The translations under genes and the position numbers were made by a program. From Cadophora sp. MPI-SDFR-AT-0126 (taxonomy: Eukaryota; Ascomycota; Leotiomycetes; Helotiales; Ploettnerulaceae), in contig JAGMVK010000020.1 of NCBI GenBank assembly GCA_020747065.1, positions 186,001-250,000 of the forward strand: DNA of 64,000 nucleotides. Direction: 5' to 3'. The notes beneath the pieces are model-generated. The model saw only the letters and a program-made list of their open reading frames with translations. It made no database searches and had not been told where the DNA came from. Positions 1 to 12,600 of this stretch are shown one piece after another; within the stretch, counting starts at the first letter, position 1; every line of letters starts with the position of its first letter.

Positions 1-859
<859 letters not shown>

Positions 860-1468
860 GTGCTGTGTGAGGTTCTACCTTCTGTGTATATATTGAAAAG
901 CTCAAGGCACCCTTTATGACATACGAGTATATATCTAAGCAATTTACTTTTATATTGAATACAGTGGAACATTCAGCGCATTGAAGAGAGCTGTGGCTTG
1001 ACCGGAAGACAGTCGATGGTCTTCAATATGTGACCCTCGACTTCTCAAGAATTGGACGCAACAGATTGACAGGAAATTCGCGGTCTTTTGAGGCCATACG
1101 CTCAACTTTCCAAGCTTTCTGCGAATAGTATTGTTTCCTGTTCCCGCAAATAATAATAAAGTCCGGGTTGACCTTTCTCGATGATATTTTCACTAACGGA
1201 GTCGGCAAATCGGGATGATTTGAGGCGGCGCGATAAATAGTCGAGACCTTCGCACCCAGCTGTTGCATTTAGACTCGCCCTAAGATACTTCCTTACCATA
1301 AGAAGTGTGAGAGATGCGAGATGTCATTGGAGTCAACACGTCATCGGCCTGAACGTGCTGGAGGGGCCAAAATAATTTCGCAATTGGATCTCCTTAATTT
1401 CTTTTCGTCTAGAGTATTGAAACCAGTTATTTCTTCCTGCTCGTCGTTGCGCACTCAAGGTCGCTGAG
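860..1468. other. Intergenic region between galactanase and nitrate reductase
   Basis: No convincing coding sequence. The short ORFs here lack codon bias or family resemblance. This interval should hold the galactanase terminator and the promoter of the former nitrate reductase gene; I see no clear single regulatory motif. Confidence 0.5.
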
Positions 1469-3825
1469 TTGTCAATAATGCCGCCAGTTCCACATCGAGT
1501 CTGGGTCCGAAAACAGCCAGGATCGTCAGTTCAAGATATCCAAAATGCACCTGACTGGAGCTCTGGCCATGAGCATCGAGTTGGTTTTGTGAATCGTCAA
1601 AGTCGCGTCCCTGGCTTGGCCCACTCAGGCGATGAAGCTGAAGAATTAGACCCATTAGATGAGCGCGAAGCGACGACGGCGAAATCAAGATACCAGGAAT
1701 TCAGAGAAGAGGTCAAAGAGGGAAAATTGGTGAATTTCAGAGATTTTATCAACGCTCAGGAGGACTTCCATCTGCGCCGGCCCGATGTACATTCTGTGGG
1801 ATGGCGATACGTGTTGAATGCAAAGTAGGACTGGATTAAGAATGCGGAGAAATGGCCCGCAAATGTCGAGCGGAAAAAGAAAGAGGACGACAAGAAAGAA
1901 AACAGGGCTGAAGATGCGACAGGAAAGGATAAAAATGGCATAAGTGGAAATCAAAGTCACGCGGATGATAGAGTCCAGCAGGAGCACGAATGGAAGCGGG
2001 CGAATGGTGAAATTGACAAACATCACGATACGTACGCAGGCTCGTCAGGCAGCGATGCAGATACTGAAAGCTCCGAAGCCCATGGAAACAACAAATCCGA
2101 GTACCAAAAGTTAGAAGAGAAATATTCGCCAAAAGAGATTGCTCTGCTTCGCTCCTTGCAACACGAGAAAGACTACATCTATAATCTGACTCAAAATAAT
2201 GGCAAAAGAAAGGCACAAGTTCAGCCTTCGGATCACCTCATCTCTATTGACGAAGCAGACCAATTCAGTCCCGATAATTGGATACCACGATCATCCAATC
2301 TCGTCCGTCTGACAGGAAAGGTGTGTTTAGTTCACACTTCGCTGCAACATGATCTAACACCACTGATAGCATCCTATGAATGGGGAGCCGATGCTCACTC
2401 CATTGTTTGAAGCTGGTCTCATTACTCCCAATGAATTCCATTACGTTCGGAACCATGGTCCAGTCCCTCATCTTCTTTGGGAACTCCACAAAACTAGAAG
2501 TTCGCGGACTTGAGGCTAGCCAGCATTTGCAACTGAGCATGGGCGAATTGGTAGAACGATTCGACAACATCAATATTCCTGTGGCTTTGGCCTGCGATGG
2601 GAACAGGAGGAAAGAGCTGAATATGATCAAAAGATCTAAAGGATTCAATTGGGGAAGCGGTACAGTTTCATGTGGGTACTGGAAAGGCGCTCGATTGCGG
2701 GATGTCCTTGTCGCCGCTGGCATTCCGGAGACCGTCAATCAGGGCCACAGGCTCTGGGTCAATTTTGAAGGTGCAGATGAGCCATCTGAAGGGAAATATG
2801 CTACCTGTATCCCATTCGATTATGCGATGGATCCTGTCAACGACGTAATCCTGGCCTACGAGATCAATGATGTCCCACTTCCACCAGATCATGGTCATCC
2901 AGTTCGTGTTATCATTCCTGGCTACGTTGGGGGACGCTGCGTCAAATGGTTGCATAAAATCTGGATAAGCCAGAAAGAAAACGACTCTCACTATCACATA
3001 TGGGACAATCGTGTCCTCCCTGCATTCATCACCGAAAAGGATGGTGAGTGTGCAGATGTCGGTTTTATGCATCCGAGCACCGCATGTAATGAGCAAAATC
3101 TGCAAAGCGTCATTGTCAAGCCAGCTCAAGGTGAGACAATCTCCCTGGATCAAGCAAAAAGGGGAAAGACCTATCGAATAGAAGGGTATGCCTACGATGG
3201 CGGGGGTCACGAAGTTCAGAGAGTAGAAGTATCCCTCGACGATGGCGATACGTGGCTGTATTGCATTCGCAAGTTTCCAGAAGCACCAATTCGGCATGGA
3301 AATAAGTTTTGGACCTGGCTGCACTGGCATCTTGACGTGGAGATCGCGCATCTGGTTCGTTGCAACTCGAAAACTGTGCGTTGCTTCAATGTTTTCAAAA
3401 ACACTCAGCCACGAGAACCATCCTGGAATACAATGGGAATGATGAACAATTGTTGGTATGTTGTCAAGCCAGAAATCGCCGGGGAAGGCGAAGGGACCGC
3501 GAAGATTCTGTTTCGCCACCCAGTGGAGCCGGGGACGAAGGATGGGGGCTGGATGAGACTTTCAGAGTCTGAGAAGATTAATGAAGCAAAAAAAAAGCGG
3601 CTGGGGCACCTGAGAAACGATTCACACGAGAAGAGATTGAGAAGCGTAACACTGACGACGACTGCTGGATTCTGGTAGATGGGAAAGTGTACGATGCCGC
3701 AAGCGTCCTGGAATGGCATCCAGGGGGAAAGACTGCTATCACTGGACACGGCGGTAAGGTCTGGCAAGCGACGACAGATGAGTTCAATGCTATTCATGAC
3801 GGATACGCACAACAGAAGCTGAAAG

Positions 3826-3890
3826 GTATGTTATTGCCGAATGTCTGACTTGATCTGGAACATTGCCATCAGTTGCTAACCCCGCCACAG
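3826..3890 (+). other. Intron in the nitrate reductase pseudogene
   Basis: GTATGT donor, TGCTAAC branch site and CCACAG acceptor. It joins the cytochrome b5 domain to the FAD domain in phase (Lys-Glu-Cys-Val-Leu). Confidence 0.85.
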
Positions 3891-4737
3891 AATGTGTTCT
3901 CGGCGTTGTGACCGACAAGGCGGCAAAATTTATCAGAAAAAATGCGGAGAAAAAGGCCGAGGAGGAAGCTGAATCCGCTTGTCAATCCTCGAATGTGGCG
4001 CTTCAGAAACATCGATGGGTGCCAGTCAGACTTTCCAGGCGCATGGAGCTTTCCAGCGATACTCGCCGTTATACTTTCAGCCTCTCAAAATCCTCAAAAC
4101 TTGGTCTTGACACCTGCCAGCACATTCTACTTGGATTTCACTTCAAAGACCAGATGCTTATTCGGAGTTACACACCAACAAGACCAGTCATGCCGAAGGA
4201 GGAGGACGGAACATTCGATCTTGTCGTAAAGACATACTTTCCTGACGCGCGCCAGCCTGGAGGAGCGATGAGTAACATCTTGGACTGTATCCCCACTGGC
4301 GAAGAAGTTGAGATCCGTGGCCCTACTGGGGAGATCTCGTACCAGGGGAATGGCAAGTTCATCATCGAGGGCAAAGAGCGCAACTTCTCGAAGGTCTCAT
4401 TGATTCTCGGCGGATCCGGCATCACGCCTGGCTATGCACTCATCGCACGAATACTGGGCGCCGAAGCAGACCAAACTCGGCTGAAAGTAATTGATGCAAA
4501 CAAGAGTGAGAACGATATCCTTCTGAAGGATCACATGGCGGAATTCTCAACGAAGTATCCAGAACAGTTCAAAATGTGTCACGTGTTGAGCCATCCAAGT
4601 GACGATTGGAAGGGGGCGAACGGCCATGTCAACGAAAACATTATCAAGGGGAATGCATTTCCCCCTGACGGCGGCAAGGAGAGTGTGGTCTTCTTGTGTG
4701 GGCCCCCCACCATGATTCAAAAAGCAGCATTGCCAGT

Positions 4738-4793
4738 CTCCCGGTGTACGTAATTATTTGCACACCAAAAATGCCCCGCACGCAACACCACCA
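4738..4793. repeat. Left terminal inverted repeat of the DDE transposon
   Basis: Reverse complement of 6194-6249 with one or two mismatches. Confidence 0.85.
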
Positions 4794-4859
4794 CTATTCA
4801 TATACTTTACCACTCAATTCAATGCAAAACAATACCAGATATTATTAAAATAAATATTA

Positions 4860-6164
4860 TTAAAATCCAGTTCTTTTGCCTTCGTAATCAATACATCTTT
4901 GAAGCCTTTTTGGCATTTCGTCAACCCACTTATTTATAGTTTCCTGAGAGAGCTCCTCCCACCCCTCAAGTACTAATTCCTTCATAGTTTCTACGTCCCA
5001 ATGGCCCATAGTTCGTAGCTTATTCTTTGGAAAAAGCCAACTATTCTCAATTGGAGAGAAATCAGGAGATTCTGCACAGTTTTTATAGGTCTTAAGGCCG
5101 TGTTGTTGCTTCCATTGCTTGACTTTGTTGTTGGTATCGTTTTTACTATATCCATAGCCAGAATCACCGTCTTCTTCCAGTACAAAATCGTGGCCGGCAT
5201 CGATCCACGGCTTAATAATTGGCTCGAGAATACTCTTGATATATACGTCGTGTGTCATCTTGCCGTTGTGATTCGTAGGGACTTCGTAGAAAACAATGTC
5301 GGACTTGAAGTTATACCCAATTGCGGCCTACCAATGAAGCTTTAACTTTGTTATATCTTCATCCTCCTCTTCTTCGCTCCCATCGTCGATTCTTCGGCGT
5401 TTTCCCTTTCCTTTGCCTTTACTTCTCGTGTTCCCTTTGCCTTTGGGCTTCTCAATCTCTAGTACACAGTCGGGATGATGACGCATCCCGGCCTTCCGGA
5501 TGATATTAATACTGCCTTGAGGACCAAAACTCCCGTGGCATTCGTCTGAAAATCGTACGTTTCTCTAATCCTCTGATTCCGGATACTTTGCTATCATATC
5601 TTTTGCCCACTTCTTACGCCTATCCTGTAGATCCGGGCTACAGTAAGGCTTCTTACAGACTTTACATATATGCCACTCTCGTACATTCATCGTCTCCCTG
5701 ATGAGCCTCGTAGATATATCTTCTAACCCGACGTTCTCTCCTAATTATTACCAAGTCAAGGTATGGCCTTCCCAGCCAGAGTTCTCTAATATATCTTCCA
5801 TTTCGTCCACTTGTAAAGGCAGGATTTTCGGCTTAGGACCACGCCTTTGATGCTCATCCCGTAACGGGTTATTTTGAAACCTCCGCGACGATTCTGTTCC
5901 TTCAAGTTACTCGGCGAGATGATTATAAGCCTCACGAGGACGATATTTGATAGCTTTAAAGATCTCAGTCTTTAGTACACGCTTTTCTGGTGGTTTAAGG
6001 CTCTCCCACCAGACAAGAGACTTCATAGATGTCTTGTGCGGGGTAGAGTACTCTTCGCCCGGCTGACGTGTGCAAATAGTACGATCAATTGCTTTCGCAG
6101 GATCAGGAGTGATAGGTCTATTAATTCTCTCCATTTTGATATAAGAATCAATAGATTTGATCAA
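4860..6164 (-). pseudogene. Degenerate Tc1/mariner-like DDE transposase
   Basis: The largest open piece is 4860-5258 (132 codons). It holds FVLEEDGDSGYG and then ESPDFSPIENSW, the form of the second and third catalytic-acid regions in Tc1/mariner DDE transposases. Upstream on the minus strand (about 5530-5700) RFSDECH gives the probable first Asp, preceded by a zinc-ribbon-like ICKVCKKPYC segment. Several in-frame stops separate the pieces, so the protein cannot be made as one chain. The open piece 5907-6164 is probably N-terminal but lies beyond a stop. Stops of TAG/TGA type fit C-to-T mutation of CAG/CGA. The transposase is judged inactive. Confidence 0.75.
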
Positions 6165-6193
6165 GTGGTTATAGAGTTATCAATTATTCAAGG

Positions 6194-6249
6194 TAGTGGT
6201 GTTGCGTGCGGGGCATTTTTGGTGTGTAAATAATTACGTACACCGGGAG
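6194..6249. repeat. Right terminal inverted repeat of the DDE transposon
   Basis: Reverse complement of 4738-4793. Followed directly by the second CCAGT copy at 6250-6254. Confidence 0.85.
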
Positions 6250-6303
6250 CCAGTATTGAGAGAATGGGGCTACGAAGAAGAAAAAGACTGCTATGGGTTC
6301 TAG

Positions 6304-7634
6304 ATGTTCCCGCCTCACATTGTTTATTGCAACAAGAACCCGCTTTTGTTTAGATTGTTTTAGCCACAGGCCGATCAATGTGACTGCACGTGATCGCAGT
6401 CCACTTTTCTTCTCGAACGAACCACAACATATTTCAGCATCAGGTGGCTTCACTTCTATTGTCTCATGCATTTATCTCGGACAGTGAATGCAGCCATTTT
6501 ATTTGGCTGCTGTTCCGCTTTCTGCTTTCTAAAGGTTATTGATCATATTTTCACGTGATTGGTGGCGGAAAAAATTGATTCGCTAAGAAAATGTTTTCTT
6601 TTCTTTTTGGAAGCGAACATTTGCCGAGAAGCCTACAATTTCAATCCCTTCTTTACTGCGACGCTCTGCACGCAGAGGAGAGATGATGAGATGGCTTCTT
6701 GCCTTGACTTTGTTCGTATCAAACCTTTTTTTCTGTGAGGAATGATATTTTAAAATAAAAAACTGCTAGAAAGTTGCGCTCTTCCTATTTTTTAAGCCGG
6801 AGTAAGTCGGCGGGTCTGGAACAGGTGGGTTAGCTTGAGGGTCGCGCAAAAGCAAGGGGTGGCGCATCCAAGTGGATGTTCATTGCCTTGGTCAATAATC
6901 CACCAGATGAGACATGCTGAGGTCATATTGATGTCTCAGAAGATCTCGATCGATCTTCCCGGATGAAGTGCTGGGGTCGGAACCAAATCGTGTGCAAGAT
7001 CGTTGTAATGCACCAATATTCACGTGATTGTAAATCTGTCTTAAGCCACCATTGTTGTTTATCAGCTTGATAACAATGAGATGTACTTTCGATTTTTAGA
7101 CTTTTCCTCAAAAATTGCAGCTCTTGTTGCTGGAGTTTCCTCTGGTTTCCCCATGATGCTTGGCTGCCATGGGTGGCTTATGTGGCGCCCGCCCTCGATC
7201 GTACCCGCAGCCACTGATGCCGGATTGTCCCATAAGTGATTTGCACAAGTCTCTTTATGCGTGAGGATCAGCAGATGCAGCACAAGGGATGTCCAGTGCC
7301 ATGGAGCCCTTACTGCAGGAGAGCCTTGGAGCATTGCTCCGGGGGAGCCAGCCGGCTCCTAGGGTAGCCACCAACTCAACTGACAGCTCGTTATGCACGA
7401 GCTCGATATTTTCTAGCTGCTTCATAAATGCTGATTGTGCGGCGTCTAATCGACGCCGCGCATATGTACTTTGAGATGAAAGTTGCAAACCAAGTGAATT
7501 TAAAGTCAGAAGCAGGACCTGCGTCGCAATTCGTGTTTTGTTGTATCCAACAAGTTATATCGAGTTCCTTCGTGGTTGGTGTCCAAGCTCGTCATTGGCA
7601 TTCCAGCCCTTGCCTGCATTCCACTCTGTCAACC
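6304..7634. promoter_or_regulatory. 1.3-kb intergenic region with three CACGTGAT motifs
   Basis: No supported gene. Three CACGTGAT E-box-like octamers occur near 6388, 6552 and 7022, the last two inside the longer TTCACGTGATTG context. They lie upstream of the gene starting at 7635 and may be binding sites for a bHLH-type factor. That role is inference from motif form alone. Confidence 0.35.
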
Positions 7635-8798
7635 ATGAAGGTCTCGCCCCTTCGCACAGAATTCTTCGCGCAATCGTCAATCGATAAAGATAACATAACA
7701 GTCGCGCCCCGCGAGTCGTGCGGCTGGCTTTTGTCAGCACCATTGACAGCCATTTTCTCGAGGATGCATCTCAGCAGCCAACCTCGCTCCCATCAATTCT
7801 CAAAAAACGATGCGATGTCGAAACAAGATGTCGACTTTCGAACCGTCCCTGGTCAAGTCTCCTCGGAAGACTTTCTAGATCATGGTTCCTTGTCATCGTA
7901 CACTTCAGAGGAAAGCGACAGCTGGGTCATGGAAGATATGTTCGAATCATCTCATTTCGACCGATCCTTCAACAGTAATCATTCCAGTTACGGCAGCTCA
8001 CTCTCACAATTGGACGATGAAGAGCAGATCTGGCGCCTGTGGGATGCGAACGAAGACAAGGTTTCTCCAAAGACTCTGCTCTACCCCGTCATCTCAAATC
8101 CTATCCAAGTCCAAGAGCAGGGACAAGTCGGCACGACACGAACGCTGCCTTCGCAGATCCAATCTGATGCTCGCCAGTCCCGAAAGGGACATCAGCTCCA
8201 AAGGTCTTCAGCGACTCGCTCGCCTCGTCACGTCACCCGTGCTCGAGTCGATCCGTCCACCCCTGGTGCCAAGACCGTCTATTCTGCCTTCCCACCAGAT
8301 ATTCCGGCCATGCCAAAACTTCAACAAGACGGCCATATCAAATGTCATTCTCTTCCCACGCCAGATGAGCCGCGAGTAAGACCTCAGCGCTCCCGAGCCA
8401 ACACCACGCCCGCTCCGTCGGTACCTTCTCTTCACCAAGGTAGTCTTCGATCAAATCAAAATACCAATCCAGCGCCGAACCACAAAGTTCAAACTGCCTC
8501 AGCATGGCCATTGTGCATACAGTCGGCTCCGACGTCGCCTGGTTACCCTCCCTTGCCAGAGCGTGATCTCATGGACTTGATGGTTGAGACATCCGCATTT
8601 TCTGATGACGAAGACGACGAAGACGAAGGCCCAGGCTTTGTTGTCGCCATGAAAACTGTTTTGAATCTTGGAAAGAGTAACAGTCATACGGAGTTAGAGA
8701 AACTTCCCATCGACAAAGCGGGAAGGAAGGTTCCTCGGAGGAATTTGGGTGACACGTTGAACTCTTGGTTCAAAAAGAAGAAGCGAGTCACGTTGTGA
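7635..8798 (+). CDS. Hypothetical disordered protein, 387 aa
   Basis: I do not recognise a family. The open frame extends upstream to 7428, but the Met at 7635 follows a stretch that does not look coding, so I start there. The Met codons further in (MHLSSQ, MSKQD) are alternatives. The protein is rich in Ser, Pro, Gln and charged residues, with no membrane segment and little predicted order. It has an acidic run (DDEDDEDEG) and a conserved-looking C-terminal patch ending in a basic tail, SWFKKKKRVTL. Such composition suits a nuclear or regulatory scaffold, but this is a guess. It appears to be a single exon. Confidence 0.6.
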   Translation: MKVSPLRTEFFAQSSIDKDNITVAPRESCGWLLSAPLTAIFSRMHLSSQPRSHQFSKNDAMSKQDVDFRTVPGQVSSEDFLDHGSLSSYTSEESDSWVMEDMFESSHFDRSFNSNHSSYGSSLSQLDDEEQIWRLWDANEDKVSPKTLLYPVISNPIQVQEQGQVGTTRTLPSQIQSDARQSRKGHQLQRSSATRSPRHVTRARVDPSTPGAKTVYSAFPPDIPAMPKLQQDGHIKCHSLPTPDEPRVRPQRSRANTTPAPSVPSLHQGSLRSNQNTNPAPNHKVQTASAWPLCIQSAPTSPGYPPLPERDLMDLMVETSAFSDDEDDEDEGPGFVVAMKTVLNLGKSNSHTELEKLPIDKAGRKVPRRNLGDTLNSWFKKKKRVTL

Positions 8799-9685
8799 TC
8801 GCTTTGCCATCTTTTGCCGTCTTATATTTTTTTTTTCGGACTTTGTGGTAAAGAATAAGTTACGAGGCGAGCATGAAAGGTGGGCGTTGGGTATGCAGGA
8901 GGATGGAAAAAGCGAGTGATTTATGATTTACGAGCTGGTACGATATGACTTTGTTTCATTTGTCTTTCTTTTGTTTTGATGATGGCTACGATAGAGATCT
9001 TTAACGGTCTAGCATGTTGAATGATGGGATGAATGTGTGGGAATGGGAGCACAAGAAAATGGTGGCATGAGAAAACCGATCACATGATGATGACGAGAAT
9101 GAAAACTTATGGCCAGCACGGCTTCTTTTTAGCTTCTTACTTAAGCTGTAAATGTATCAAGTAGGGGTGTAATTTAATACTACAGTGTGTTGTTGCATCC
9201 CATCTTAGAAAAGGTCCACACCATCTGGTACGATACGCGTCTCTCGTCGCACGCTTCACGTAATGTGTTGATTATACTACAATCGAATGACATAACGCTC
9301 TACTTTCATGGCTCTAAAATCTCACTAAGTCCAACTGTTGACCAGAATTGTGCCAGTACAAGCTGAGTGTCCTTTCGGGCCAAATGACATTCGCTTCACG
9401 CCAAATCACCTCGAAGAAATTCGAGCTTCCTGTGATCAAGACTTGGCTTCACGAGAACGAGAATACAAAACGCTTTTGGACTCATAGTAAGATTATTTCA
9501 CCGCTGAAGAGAACGCTATCTACCCCACTATGCTCACCATAGCTGATGTGTAAAGGCAACGCATTTCTGTCCAATGACGACGACCATCCTGTCGCAGCAG
9601 CCCATCACATCCTCCAGAAGAGTCTTCACAACTCAAAATTTAGATCACAGAGATCTGTTGTCGAGCCATTAGTGAAAACGTATTC
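8799..9685. other. Convergent intergenic region
   Basis: Lies between the 3' ends of a plus-strand and a minus-strand gene. A poly-T run sits near 8828-8838. No gene is supported. Confidence 0.45.
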
Positions 9686-12600
9686 TCAAGGGTTGCCGAA
9701 AGGCTTGAATGGGCAGTTCGCTGTATCGCTAGGTCCGCCTGCGGCAATGATACCTCTGCGAATGCACATGAGCTCTGCAGGACGACGAACGTCAACCGAG
9801 AACTCAAAGTAATAATCTGAGGTCCACTTAGTACCGTCAGGAGCGGTCCAATCCTTTGGAGCATGGGTAATGGACCAGTCTTTGGCCCCACAAGACTTCA
9901 CTTCAGCCTTTTCGAGAGCGTCGCCTGTGTCTGTAACGTAGTTGGTCCAGATACCAACCAGGGTTTTGTCGATACGGCCAACTGCAGTACACGTTGCGTG
10001 GGGAACTTGAGCAGTTGGGGAAGGTGGAGGTGGAGGGCTTGTAGGATCAGGAGAGTTTTGGCTTGTAGACTCAGGCGGTGGTGGGGGTTTGGTGGATGTG
10101 GTATCCGGGGGCGGATTGGTAGAAAGCTGGGACAGATCAAAGCTCATGCACCCATTGTGATCCTCTGTGACCCATGCCAGTTGACCTCCCATCGGACCTA
10201 TATCTTGTTAGTAAGGTGATAATGGATCGGTCAGAAAGGAAACTCACATTCAATCAATAAACGGGCAAAAGCCTTCTCGCATTCTCCTTCAGTCAACGAC
10301 CGAGGATATGTGCCACCTCCGCACGCAGGAGCGATTTGTTCAGTAGGATTAATCAGACCCAGTGTATCGGTGCCGCCGCGAGTAATATTAGCTGACACCG
10401 TGGGTGAAGAGGTATTTGGGAGATCGCGTGGAGGTTGTCCCTTGGTGTCCCAGATGTATGAGCGACCGCAAAGTAGAACTGCAACCTTGGTCGCATCTTC
10501 CCGTACCAGATTATTGCCCTTGAGACAAGTCGATCCAATGTAACCTGAGAACGTACCCGTACCTGGGATGACAAGTCAGAATGAAAATGTCCACATATCA
10601 CTAATTTAAGCTTTCTGACAATATCCATGGGGTACAGGGAGCAAAACTTACCAACTGGCACTGCACTCGTAGTAGTCTTTGATACTGTGAGTGCCGAACT
10701 GAGAGATGCGAGACTGGCACTGGATACTGAAGCCAAGCTAGCGCTTGATACAGAGGCAAGACTAGCTGATGATGCTGATGCGAGACTGGCCGATGATTGA
10801 ACATCTGGTCGGACGCAACTACCTGCAGACTGTCTCTTCGCATTTGCTCCAGTATTTCCTGACGCCTGGCACACTGGGTTACCGGACCCATCAAGAGGAA
10901 TCTCTCCGTTGTAGATCACAAACGGATTGTTGAGTTCGCTGGCATCTCTAAGTTGATGTGACATTCGCTTGATATAAGTCTTCACCGCAAGTGCCCAACC
11001 ATTTGATCCAGGCGGTACCGAGATCTGTTTCGAAAGCGCGTCAATCTGGTCCCAATGAGATTTGGTACCAAGAAAGTACGCAGCAAGTCCAGCAGCCATT
11101 GCAGTTGCTATCGAGGAACGGAAATTAGCAAGTCTTATTACAATAGCAAAACCTTATGGAAAGCTCTGAGGAGGTTGAATTTAACTTACCACCTGACGTT
11201 GCCCCATCATCAACTTCGTACCTACCGAGAGCGACCGCCGTTGCCATTGTGAAATACTCCGCCGGCGCTACTACATCCACACCAGAGTTCGGGAATCCCA
11301 AGCCTGCAAGATATTTTCCTTCGTCCCAAAACTTATAATCCATGCTTGCCCCACCGACAACGATAGCTGGTAGATCCGGTGCCCATTTTGCGAAGTCGCT
11401 CGTAATTCTCCACGAGTTTGCAAAGCTACCCTGTGCCAAGTTAGCACAGTTTCAATCTTCACGGACGGAGACAAATATGACTTGCCTGATCATCTGGATG
11501 ACCAGCATCGTTTCCAGATGCAATCAAGATTGTGACTCCAAGATTTGCTAAATCTTTTAATGCCACATAATTCTCGTAAGCCTGCGTGCCAATTGGGGGA
11601 AGCGTAGTCGAATCTTCATCATCTACTACGAGCGACATGCTGAGGACTGTCTTCTGGGGAACACCTCTTCTCTTCACATCGATGAGGATCAGGGCCAAAG
11701 CATGTTCAAGTGTATCACTTCGCCATTTTGATTCCCCAAACGAATTGATAACGAGATTTTCAGCCAGCATTTCCTCTTGAGTTGGGATCGCTTGTGGAAG
11801 TCGAACAATAGTGAGAGCTGCCTTCTTCGAAACCCCAAGCTCCGGACCAACTATTCTGCTGACCATACTTGTGCCGTGGGCTTGCCATTCATCCGAGTCG
11901 GTCAAAGTGCCAGGTCCAACATAGATATAAGGTTGATCCTTGGTTGGACCATCCGGTTCGCCAGCGTAAATCCAATCTGGGGTACCAGAATTTCGGACTA
12001 TCTCGCTATAAAGCTGCCAGTAAAAGTTAGAAGGCGCTCTCACAACGGCCTCGGAGAACTTACAGGATGTGTTCCATCAAATCCGCTATCAAGCACATAG
12101 ACTCTTGCTGGTTGATCCTCAGTCAGGTATGTGTATGTCTCAATGTTGTTGATATCCACTCCTTTGGGTTGAGAGACCACCTTCAAGGATTTTTCATCAG
12201 TTTTCTGGTGATTGGGAACTGTATTTTGTCGTTTGAAAATGTCACCATATGTCTTTTTGGCCATACTTTGGTTATTCGCGGCATCAAAAAAATCGTTGAT
12301 GAAACGTGCTTCGGCGTTTGATGCTCTGCCCTTTCTGGCTGGCTTGACCTTATATTTGTTTCGGTCCTTGAGAGTCATAATACCTGCAACCTATTAACTT
12401 TTAGCATGTATCCAAGAATGAGAGACATAGTCTACTGACCGCCAGCTCCTTCAGATAAATCTCCGTTTGATTTGGACTGAGGCGCTGCTGCCAAGAGGTG
12501 GTGTAAATCTCATTTCCCGAGACAAACAATGTCGTGGGATCAGTTTCGGCTTTCAACTTCTCGGTAAAGGCGTTGATAACCTCTGTGCTGACGTCTCTAT

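Larger units (their letters stand above)
4738..6249 (-). mobile_element. DDE DNA transposon inserted in nitrate reductase
   Basis: A 1512-bp element with near-perfect terminal inverted repeats of about 56 bp (4738-4793 and 6194-6249), each starting CTCCCGGTGTACG when read inward. It is flanked by the 5-bp direct repeat CCAGT (4733-4737 and 6250-6254), and deleting the element plus one repeat restores the host reading frame exactly. The interior encodes a decayed minus-strand transposase with Tc1/mariner-like DDE signatures. A 5-bp duplication is unusual for that superfamily, which normally duplicates TA. The boundaries are fixed by the host protein, so I trust them more than the superfamily label. 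Confidence 0.9.
1469..6303 (+). pseudogene. niaD-like: Assimilatory nitrate reductase, disrupted (stop, two frameshifts, transposon)
   Basis: Cytosolic NADPH-dependent reduction of nitrate to nitrite. Domain order is complete: a Moco domain with GNRRKE and the preceding Cys, a dimerisation domain, a cytochrome b5 domain with HPGG near 3717-3728 and a second His in AIHDGYA, then an FAD/NADPH module with RSYTPT, GGSGITP and LCGPP. Introns sit at 2321-2369 and 3826-3890. Four lesions are visible. A TAG at 1826-1828 interrupts conserved GWRYVL...DWIKN. An extra A lies in the A-run 2490-2493. The A-run 3588-3596 is one base short or two long. A 1512-bp transposon sits at 4738-6249. Removing the transposon and one CCAGT copy restores a normal C-terminus that resumes at 6255 and ends at TAG 6301-6303. 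The start at 1469 is the first Met of the open frame; a second Met follows at 1478. Loss of function is inferred. Confidence 0.9.

Noticed and set aside
1023..1299. Two overlapping minus-strand ORFs upstream of nitrate reductase
   Set aside because: Short, overlapping in different frames, with no family features or splice structure.
2668..3519. 283-codon minus-strand ORF
   Set aside because: Lies wholly antisense to the nitrate reductase Moco domain; the plus strand explains the coding signal.
4744..6243. TA target duplication for the nitrate reductase transposon
   Set aside because: A TA lies inside the TIR, but using it leaves palindromic host flanks; CCAGT restores the host protein exactly.
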